The position numbers and the translations under genes were made by a program. Positions 16,746-23,631 of a stretch of 64,000 nt of DNA are shown here, piece after piece. This stretch comes from G963702155 sp963702155 (GTDB taxonomy: Bacteria; Pseudomonadota; Alphaproteobacteria; Micavibrionales; Micavibrionaceae): assembly GCA_963702155.1 (NCBI GenBank), contig OY969717.1, positions 1,178,001 through 1,242,000 of the forward strand, read 5' to 3'. The notes beneath the pieces were generated by a model. That model was not told where the DNA came from and searched no databases. It was given only the letters and a program-made list of their open reading frames with translations. Every line of letters begins with the position of its first letter. Positions within the stretch are counted from its first letter, which is position 1.

Positions 16746-17636
16746 CTATTCCTCAGGTTTGTAATCATTTTTTGTATGATCACCTTCTTTTTTCAAAGAT
16801 AGACTTTCCTTAAATGTAAGCGTCCGATATGGAAATGGAATTTCGATCCCTGCATCATCCAGCGCTTTTTTAACCGCAATAATAACTGCATCCTGACTTT
16901 CATGCATATCCAGAGGCTTAGAGTTCGCCCACCAGCGAATATTAAAATCGACACTTGATGAATTAAACGCGCATGCAAAAACTTGCACAGCTTTGTCTTT
17001 GTTAACCAAATCCACGCTTTCCACGGCCTTTTTTATAACAGCCTTTGATTGTTCCAGATCCTCATCATACGCAACACCGCACACAACCTCAAAGCGACGT
17101 AAGGGTTTATCGGTTCGCACAAAAACTTCATTTTTGAACAGCTTGCTATTTGGTACTAAAATAAGTTGATCATCCGTCTGGCGTACAAATGTATCGCGAA
17201 TATTTATTTCTTCAATCCTGCCTTCTACATCATCGCATTTGATAAAATCTCCAATACGCATAGGTTTGCGAAGCATAATCATTATACCGGCAAGAAAATT
17301 CTCAAAAATATCTTGAAATGCAAACCCAATGGCAATGGACCCGATCCCGAGCCCGGCCAACAACTTTGCAGGGGTAAGGCTTGGGAAAACAACGGTCATT
17401 GCAATCAAGGTGCCTAAAATCCATATGCCGATTTTAAGTAATGTAGTAACAAGGCTTTTTAAAGAGGGGCGTATATGGGAATGGCTCAATATACGCGTGA
17501 CGATTTTTTTGGCCACCGTTGCAACAACCCATGTCACAATTAATATAAAAACGGCAATACCAATCATAGGCAATAATTTTATAAATGCCGTTAGCATATC
17601 GTTTAACTGTTCCATCAATGGTGATAAAAAATCCAT
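16746..17636 (-). CDS. MscS-family mechanosensitive ion channel (second copy)
   Basis: This 296-residue small-conductance channel has an N-terminal hydrophobic region (TM1-TM2), the TM3 pore segment LTPAKLLAGLGIGSIAIGFAF, the QDIFENFLAGIMIML gate-proximal part, and the beta domain MRIGDFIKCDDVEGRIEEINIRDTFVRQTDDQLILVPNSKLF. It is closer to canonical MscS in size than the copy at 7893-8882. Two ATGs are possible (17642 and 17636); the AGGA at the right spacing favours 17636. It is convergent with murA and divergent from hisG, breaking what is otherwise a plus-strand block. Confidence 0.9.
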   Translation of the reverse strand: MDFLSPLMEQLNDMLTAFIKLLPMIGIAVFILIVTWVVATVAKKIVTRILSHSHIRPSLKSLVTTLLKIGIWILGTLIAMTVVFPSLTPAKLLAGLGIGSIAIGFAFQDIFENFLAGIMIMLRKPMRIGDFIKCDDVEGRIEEINIRDTFVRQTDDQLILVPNSKLFKNEVFVRTDKPLRRFEVVCGVAYDEDLEQSKAVIKKAVESVDLVNKDKAVQVFACAFNSSSVDFNIRWWANSKPLDMHESQDAVIIAVKKALDDAGIEIPFPYRTLTFKESLSLKKEGDHTKNDYKPEE

Positions 17637-17762
17637 TTTCATTTTCCTGATATTCTTTATAAAGGGGTATTGCTTTATAATAACCAATACCATAAATCCG
17701 GATAAGTTCCTGATTAAGTTCGATTAATATATTATTCATCTGCAACTATTATTTATAATTCT

Positions 17763-18416
17763 ATGACAGATCCTAAAAAACTCATATTGGCGCTTCCCAA
17801 AGGCCGCATTTTGGATGAGCTTGCCCCCATTTTAAAATCATGTGGTATTGCACCGGAAGATGATTTTTACAGTACCGGCAGTCGCAAACTAAGATTTAAA
17901 ACCGCTGATAATACCCTTGATATTATACGTGTACGCGCGTTTGATGTGGCTACATTTGTGGCATATGGCGGCGCGCATATCGGCATAGTCGGTAGTGATG
18001 CTATTGAGGAATTTAATTATGATAATTTATATGCACCTCTTGATCTTGGAATAGGAAAATGCCGCCTTTCCTTGGCCTCCCCGGCTGATAAATCTTCTGA
18101 ATTATCAATCGCGGCGCTCAGTCATATTAGAGTTGCAACAAAATACCCTAAAATCACATCGCGGCATTTTCGTAAAAAAGGCATACAAGCCGAATGCGTA
18201 AAATTAAATGGAGCCATGGAAATTGCACCTGCTCTGGGTTTGGCAAAATATATTGTTGACCTCGTCTCAACCGGCGGCACGCTTAAAGCCAACGGGTTAA
18301 AAGAAACCGAAACACTAATGGAAATATCCTCAAAATTGATCATTCATAAAACAACTATGAAAACACACCCTGCGGAGATTAACGCCTGGATTGATCGTTT
18401 TAGAAAATCGGTCTGA
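17763..18416 (+). CDS. hisG: ATP phosphoribosyltransferase, short form
   Basis: HisG condenses ATP with PRPP in the first step of histidine synthesis. The protein begins LILALPKGRILDEL, has RVRAFDVATFVAYGGAHIGIVGSDAIEE and the PRPP-binding DLVSTGGTLKANGL. At 217 residues it lacks the C-terminal ACT-like regulatory domain, so it is the short form that needs the HisZ regulatory partner. No hisZ or hisD lies in the window. A short inverted repeat (TATGCGCACAT with ATGTGAGCGTATA) after the stop may be a terminator or processing hairpin. Confidence 0.93.
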   Translation: MTDPKKLILALPKGRILDELAPILKSCGIAPEDDFYSTGSRKLRFKTADNTLDIIRVRAFDVATFVAYGGAHIGIVGSDAIEEFNYDNLYAPLDLGIGKCRLSLASPADKSSELSIAALSHIRVATKYPKITSRHFRKKGIQAECVKLNGAMEIAPALGLAKYIVDLVSTGGTLKANGLKETETLMEISSKLIIHKTTMKTHPAEINAWIDRFRKSV

Positions 18417-18511
18417 TATGCGCACATAAACTGGACATATTGAAGATGTGAGCGTATAACTACTTCTTATTAAAACAACCCGTCAATGATAAAGAGATAA
18501 TATAGAATAAA

Positions 18512-18730
18512 ATGGCAAAAGAAGACCTAATAGAATTTAAAGGCGAAGTTACCGAAGTCCTTCCCAATGCAATGTTCCGCGTAAAGCTTGAAAATGACCA
18601 CGAAATTTTAGCACACACAGCTGGAAAAATGCGCAAAAACCGCATACGCGTGCTTCAAGGCGATAAAGTAGTTGTTGAAATGACCCCTTACGATCTTTCC
18701 AAAGGGCGGATTATCTTCCGTGAAAAATAA
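18512..18730 (+). CDS. infA: Translation initiation factor IF-1
   Basis: IF-1 binds the ribosomal A site during initiation. The 72-residue product is a full-length single S1/OB fold starting MAKEDLIEFKGEVTEVLPNA, with HEILAHTAGKMRKNRIR and the terminal YDLSKGRIIFREK. It is followed by maf and RNase G in the order typical of Alphaproteobacteria. Confidence 0.97.
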   Translation: MAKEDLIEFKGEVTEVLPNAMFRVKLENDHEILAHTAGKMRKNRIRVLQGDKVVVEMTPYDLSKGRIIFREK

Positions 18731-18771
18731 AAGATTTTCTCTTAAATGAATATCTTGAATTAAAATTTTTT

Positions 18772-18791
18772 ATCCCGGCGCAGGCCGGGAT
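18772..18791. repeat. GC-rich perfect hairpin (REP-like) between infA and maf
   Basis: A perfect palindrome ATCCCGGC-GCAG-GCCGGGAT with an 8-base stem and 4-base loop. It lacks a following T run, so it resembles a dispersed REP-type element more than an intrinsic terminator. Its left arm shares ATCCCGGCG with the element at 6952-7020. It could still stabilise the infA transcript end. Confidence 0.6.
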
Positions 18792-18836
18792 CTTATTAGG
18801 GACAATAATTAATCTTTATTAAAAAAAGACCAAGGC

Positions 18837-19430
18837 ATGACAAAAAACCTCATACTGGCCTCGGCCTCCCCGCGCCGGAAAACTTTGCTCGCGAAAATTG
18901 GCGTTGTCCCATCCCAAATTATACCTGCAAATATTGATGAAACTGCGCATAAGGGGGAACTGCCAAAAGATCACGCTCTTCGCCTTGCAATTGAAAAAGG
19001 ACGCGCCGTTTATAAAACAAACAAACCGCCGGAAAACACATTTATTTTAAGTGCGGATACCGTAGTGGCTTGCGGTCGACGTATTCTTCCCAAAACCGAG
19101 GACGAGCAAAGCGCGCGGCAATGCCTCGCTCTTCTTTCCGGTCGAGCGCACCGTGTATATGGCGGTCTTGCGCTTATCAAACCCGATGGCGAAGTTATCG
19201 CACGCGTGGTTGAAACGCGCCTGCACTTTAAACGGTTAAGCGCGGGCGAAATGGATTGGTACATTCAAACACAAGAGTGGAAAGGCGTTGCAGGCGGTTA
19301 CGCAATACAAGGTGCGGCAGCCATATTTATAAAATCCATCAATGGCTCTCATTCCAATGTTGTCGGTCTATCTCTTTATGATACAATGCAAATGCTTCGC
19401 GGTAACGGATTTCCCCTTGCCCAAATCTAA
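18837..19430 (+). CDS. maf: Maf-like nucleotide pyrophosphatase
   Basis: Maf proteins hydrolyse non-canonical or modified NTPs such as dTTP/UTP or m7GTP. The 197-residue protein starts LILASASPRRKTLLAKIGV with the conserved SxRR loop. It has the DETAHKGELPKDHALRLAIEKGRAV segment, the catalytic SADTVVACG, and the C-terminal GVAGGYAIQGAAAIFIKSINGSHSNVVGLSL motif. The ATG at 18837 has AAGG just upstream. It sits between infA and rng in one direction. Confidence 0.93.
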   Translation: MTKNLILASASPRRKTLLAKIGVVPSQIIPANIDETAHKGELPKDHALRLAIEKGRAVYKTNKPPENTFILSADTVVACGRRILPKTEDEQSARQCLALLSGRAHRVYGGLALIKPDGEVIARVVETRLHFKRLSAGEMDWYIQTQEWKGVAGGYAIQGAAAIFIKSINGSHSNVVGLSLYDTMQMLRGNGFPLAQI

Positions 19431-19451
19431 CTCCTTTTAAAGGCACACATC

Positions 19452-20687
19452 TTGGACATTTTAATCGAAGAATATAAAGGCACATTTTGGACGGCAGCCT
19501 TAAAGCAAGGGCGTTTGGAAGGCTTCGAAGTGGACTCCTCTTACGAAGAGGTGCGCTGGGGATCTATTTACTGGGCGCAAGTCAAATCGATTAATCCGGC
19601 AATTGATGCTGTTTTTCTTGATCTGGATGGCGATAACATGGGCGTTTTATACAATCAGGATGTCCGGATTAAAACCGAAGATGGACAATATATAAAGGGC
19701 GGAGACAAAGCCATTGGTAAGGTTTTCAGCCCCGGTGATATGGTCGCCGTACAAGCCAAAAGCGCGTATATCCCGAATAAATGGGATGAATATACGCGGC
19801 TAGAAAATAAAAGTCCGCAAATGAGCATGGATATAACGATGCCCGGCCGCCACCTGATCCACAGCGCAGCCGATTCAACTAACAATATTTCAAGCCGGAT
19901 TCATAATAAAGCCATGCGCGCTCAACTCGCCAGTATGCTAGATGATCTGGATGACATGACAGGCTTTATCTTGCGCGCTTCTGCCGCCAATACACAAACG
20001 GATGTGCTACGCCGTGAAGCCAAGATTTTGAAAGAAGCGTGGGATCAAATGAGCGCGTTTTTCAAAAATGATACACCTTCTCTTATTATGATGGGTCCGG
20101 ATGCGGTGCAAAGAACGCTAAGCGATCAGGCTGGTCAAGTGATTGAGCGCATAGAAGTGGTAACAATGAACCATCTAAATCATGTTGAGGAATGGTGTTC
20201 TATCTTTGCGCCCGACCTTGTACCAAAAATTATACCGGTCGAAATAGACGGCGCGGAAGAGGATCTCGCCCTTTTTCATGAACGCGATATTATAGGCCAG
20301 ATTGAGGATCTCTCCGAACCGTATGTCATGTTGAAAGATGGCGGTAATGTAATCGTGCAGGAAACGGCTGCCCTAACAGCCATTGATGTTAATAAAGGTG
20401 CCGATAAAGGCAGTAACCTTAGCACAAATCTGCAAGCGGCGCATGATATCGCGCGGCAAATGCGGCTTCGCAATACAGGCGGTATTATCATTATCGATTT
20501 TTTAAAATTCCAAGGGAAGGATAACGAAAAAAGGGTTTTGGATACGCTCAAAGATTTGGCTTTTGATGATCCGTGCACAATACAAGTCCACGGCACAACG
20601 CGTCTTGGCCTTGTTGAACTCACGCGAAAGCGCCGGACTCCCCCCTTAGAAGAACGTCTTGGTACAAATTTCAAAGAAACCCTTTAA
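19452..20687 (+). CDS. rng: Ribonuclease E/G family endoribonuclease, short form with TTG start
   Basis: RNase G/E cleaves single-stranded 5'-monophosphorylated RNA in rRNA processing and mRNA decay. The 411-residue protein has an N-terminal S1-like domain (GSIYWAQVKSINPAIDAVFL), a 5'-sensor and RNase H-like region, and the catalytic Asp pair in LTAIDVNKGADKG and GGIIIIDFLKF. It stops shortly after LGLVELTRKRRTPPLEERLG. The Zn-link cysteines (CPxCxG) that normally follow and hold the dimer are absent, so the protein is shorter than usual RNase G. No in-frame ATG fits. The TTG at 19452, preceded by AAAGG at about 8 bases, is the best start. It is the last gene of the infA-maf-rng run, and the usual yacG is missing. 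Confidence 0.88.
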   Translation: MDILIEEYKGTFWTAALKQGRLEGFEVDSSYEEVRWGSIYWAQVKSINPAIDAVFLDLDGDNMGVLYNQDVRIKTEDGQYIKGGDKAIGKVFSPGDMVAVQAKSAYIPNKWDEYTRLENKSPQMSMDITMPGRHLIHSAADSTNNISSRIHNKAMRAQLASMLDDLDDMTGFILRASAANTQTDVLRREAKILKEAWDQMSAFFKNDTPSLIMMGPDAVQRTLSDQAGQVIERIEVVTMNHLNHVEEWCSIFAPDLVPKIIPVEIDGAEEDLALFHERDIIGQIEDLSEPYVMLKDGGNVIVQETAALTAIDVNKGADKGSNLSTNLQAAHDIARQMRLRNTGGIIIIDFLKFQGKDNEKRVLDTLKDLAFDDPCTIQVHGTTRLGLVELTRKRRTPPLEERLGTNFKETL

Positions 20688-20875
20688 AATAATTTTAGAA
20701 TAATTTTGGACAATTCTACCAAATCCATCAGAAATCTTTAAAAGATGCTGGACAAAGCACTGAATGTTTTTTATAAATCGATCTGCTTTTGTATTCGTAT
20801 AATTATGAAAGCAACCTCAGTGTAAAGCGTTTTAACATGACAAAGATCATAACAAAACGATTGATGCTGAAAAAT

Positions 20876-20950
20876 GCCCGGGTAGCTCAGTGGTAGAGCA
20901 GGGGACTGAAAATCCCCGTGTCGGTAGTTCAATTCTACCTCCGGGCACCA
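20876..20950 (+). tRNA. tRNA-Phe (GAA)
   Basis: The 75-base gene starts GCCCGGGTAGCTCAGTGG and ends with encoded CCA. The anticodon stem GGGGA/TCCCC encloses loop CTGAAAA, giving anticodon GAA (Phe). The acceptor stem GCCCGGG/CCGGGC and the T arm with TTCAATT are intact. Confidence 0.94.
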
Positions 20951-21068
20951 TCTTTTCCGCCAGCGTGTTCATTTAAATATTCTTCTTTATAAATGTTGCT
21001 GTTCTATAGTAAAACTGAATACAGACACTCTTTTTCTGACTAAAATTCTTTTTATTGGACACTTTAAT

Positions 21069-23360
21069 ATGTCACATACCCCAAATGCCCGCACAGATTT
21101 CCTTGCGCCTGAATATATCGCCACCCAATCGGATTATGGCTGGAGCGGAACTGAAGATGCTGCCCTGAAGCTATTAAAAGGACCAATTTGGGGCAATGGT
21201 AATGGCGCGCCTTTAACGCTTAATTATAATATGTTTGAGGCTCTGCCCGCATATTATGAAAGCACAGATCAGGAAGCCTCAAATTTTCAGGCGTTTAATG
21301 CGCAAATGCAAAGCGCCACATTGCGTGTTTTAGATGAAATAGAAACATTTACAAATCTGACATTTAATGAAACGGGTGTATCCGCCGCACATCTGGGATT
21401 TGGCCAAACACAATTGCCTTCGAACGCGGGCGCTTGGGCATATTTCCCCCACCCCCACCCCAAAGGCGGTGATGTTTGGACAAATAATTTGCATGCCAAC
21501 ACGCAAAACCCCGTTGAGGGGAATTACGGTTATTTTGTTTTATCACATGAAATTGGCCATGCCCTTGGATTGCGTCATTCTTTTGATGTGTTGTCCGGCG
21601 CGGAAGCTACATCGCGCTATAGCGTTATGGCTTACGATTGGCCATTTTTCCCGCAAAGCTACATGCTGTATGATATTTACGCCCTACAAAGTATTTATGG
21701 CGAAAATCTAAATCATGCGACTGGTGATGATATATATACGTTGAGCAATACACTGACCTCAACCATATGGGATGCTGGCGGTACAGATACATTTGATGCA
21801 TCCTATATGTCGTCCAATGTTGTGTTGAATTTAAATGACGGCGCATTTAGTACAGTCGGGATCAATAATGGTATCGGCATCGCCTTTAATACTGTCATTG
21901 AAAACGCGTGGGGCGGCGGCGGTAATGATAAAATCTCCGGAAATGTTGCAAACAATATTTTAAAAGGATTTTCTGGAAACGATACCCTGATCGGCAGTAG
22001 TGGTAATGATACAATTGATGGCGGCGCGGATATTGATACCGTAATCTATGCATTTAACCTTGCTGACGCCTTTATTGAACTTATTGATACAATAACGGTA
22101 AAAATTACGGATCTTCTCGGTATTTTTGGAGAAGATACAATAAAAAACGTCGAAAACTTTGCCTTTGCTGATGATACATATAGTTTTAGTCAATTGGAAA
22201 ACTCGGTCGATCAATCAGATATAAACCCCATATCCTTCGATCAAAACGATTTTTCCAGCTATTCAAATCAAGATAATGCCAAAACCGCAGTAAGTGTTAC
22301 AGAAGATGGCGAAGCTGTAACAATCACAAATAACAGCTGGAAAAAACTCAGCTTTGATTATGCAGTAACAGATAACACTATGTTAGAGTTTGATTTCAAA
22401 TCAACCAATACTGGCGAAATACAAGGCCTGATGTTTGAAACAGATAACAGCTTGAACTATCGCATTGAAAAAATGTTCCAAGTTGCCGGATCCCAAGATC
22501 AGAATTATGTGGGGTTGGATTTATCTTATTCCGGCAATGGTGATTGGGAAAGCTTCAATGTTAATGCCGGCGATTATTATAGCGGAGACATCAATTATCT
22601 TGTTTTCGCTAATGATGATGATGCAAGTAATAGCGCCAATGCAAGCTTCCGCAATATTAAAATTTACGAAGGCGATGGGACTCCGTCATCAGATGACCCA
22701 TCCGATGAAAATTCGCTTTCATTTTATCAAAATGATTTTTCCGGTTATTCAAATCAAGATAATGCGTCTTTACAAGTTGAAATCACAGATAACGGCGCAG
22801 GTGTTACGATAAATAAAAACAGCTGGAAAAAGCTAAGCTTTGACTATGATGTGACCGAAAATACAGTGTTGGAATTTGACTTTAAATCAACATTAATTGG
22901 TGAAGTACAAGGCATAATGTTTGAAACAGATACCTTTTTTAATTACCGCACCGAAAAAATGTTTCAAGTTGCCGGGTCACAAGATCAGAATTACGAGGGG
23001 CTGGATTTATCCTATTCCGGCGATGGTGATTGGCAAAGCTTCAGCGTTAATGCTGGCGATTATTATAGCGGAGACATCAATTATCTTGTATTCGCCAATG
23101 ATGATGATGCAAGTAATAGCGCCAATGCAAGCTTTAGAAATATCAAAATTTATGAAAGCGACCCATCGGCCAGTAACGCCGCCATAGAACTATCAGATAT
23201 CCTGTTTGATGAACAGGCGGACATATTAATACCGCCCTCTTCTGTTACGCCCCATGAGGAAAAAGTAGAAACGGCTCATCACGACCATCATGATGATTTC
23301 TTACTACAGCCGGATCACTATCTCCCCGCTTATACTGATATTACGCCCGATAGCATTTAA
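21069..23360 (+). CDS. Serralysin-type (M10) secreted zinc metalloprotease with duplicated C-terminal domain
   Basis: This 763-residue protein has no Sec signal, as expected for a type I-secreted protease. Residues 1-200 form an M10 catalytic domain with the zinc motif HEIGHALGLRH and the Met-turn SVMAYDW. Residues about 270-320 carry Ca-binding RTX-like nonapeptides (GGGGNDKISG, GFSGNDTLIG, SSGNDTIDGG). Residues about 391-534 and 553-696 are two near-identical domains (each FxQNDFSxYSNQDNA...SWKKLSFDY...FQVAGSQDQNY...SYSGxGDW) joined by a short Ser/Asp linker. The end is a His/Asp-rich tail (HHDHHDD). No type I secretion genes are in the window. A role in degrading extracellular protein is inferred; the duplicated domain may bind surface glycans, but this is not shown. 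Confidence 0.88.
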   Translation: MSHTPNARTDFLAPEYIATQSDYGWSGTEDAALKLLKGPIWGNGNGAPLTLNYNMFEALPAYYESTDQEASNFQAFNAQMQSATLRVLDEIETFTNLTFNETGVSAAHLGFGQTQLPSNAGAWAYFPHPHPKGGDVWTNNLHANTQNPVEGNYGYFVLSHEIGHALGLRHSFDVLSGAEATSRYSVMAYDWPFFPQSYMLYDIYALQSIYGENLNHATGDDIYTLSNTLTSTIWDAGGTDTFDASYMSSNVVLNLNDGAFSTVGINNGIGIAFNTVIENAWGGGGNDKISGNVANNILKGFSGNDTLIGSSGNDTIDGGADIDTVIYAFNLADAFIELIDTITVKITDLLGIFGEDTIKNVENFAFADDTYSFSQLENSVDQSDINPISFDQNDFSSYSNQDNAKTAVSVTEDGEAVTITNNSWKKLSFDYAVTDNTMLEFDFKSTNTGEIQGLMFETDNSLNYRIEKMFQVAGSQDQNYVGLDLSYSGNGDWESFNVNAGDYYSGDINYLVFANDDDASNSANASFRNIKIYEGDGTPSSDDPSDENSLSFYQNDFSGYSNQDNASLQVEITDNGAGVTINKNSWKKLSFDYDVTENTVLEFDFKSTLIGEVQGIMFETDTFFNYRTEKMFQVAGSQDQNYEGLDLSYSGDGDWQSFSVNAGDYYSGDINYLVFANDDDASNSANASFRNIKIYESDPSASNAAIELSDILFDEQADILIPPSSVTPHEEKVETAHHDHHDDFLLQPDHYLPAYTDITPDSI
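22241..22670 (+). repeat. Tandem in-gene duplication, copy 1
   Basis: A 430-base unit inside the metalloprotease gene is repeated at 22727-23156 with a constant offset of 486 bases and no internal length change visible. The match is strong at the DNA level, including the run around TATTATAGCGGAGACATC, so the duplication appears recent or is kept uniform by gene conversion. Confidence 0.85.
22727..23156 (+). repeat. Tandem in-gene duplication, copy 2
   Basis: This is the second copy of the unit at 22241-22670. The two differ mainly in their first third (the segment after AATCAAGATAATGC) and are nearly identical in the final 150 bases. Confidence 0.85.
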
Positions 23361-23631
23361 AAAATAATCATAAAAGAAAACAAACAAAAGCGCTCTCCTT
23401 CTTTTTGCGTAATATATATAAAATACAAATAAAATTTTACGTAATAATTAACTCTTTCTAAGCTTTTTTCAATTAACATAAAATTAGATATAAATTTATT
23501 TGCCTGTGTTGTTATAACGCACTGGCGCTTTGGCATATGTGTCTAAGGGTTGTAGGCCACAGCAAAAACAGACAAGAATTTTAAAAAAGCGTTGAGTATT
23601 TAAAGCGCATATAATCGGGGGATTAAAGAGC

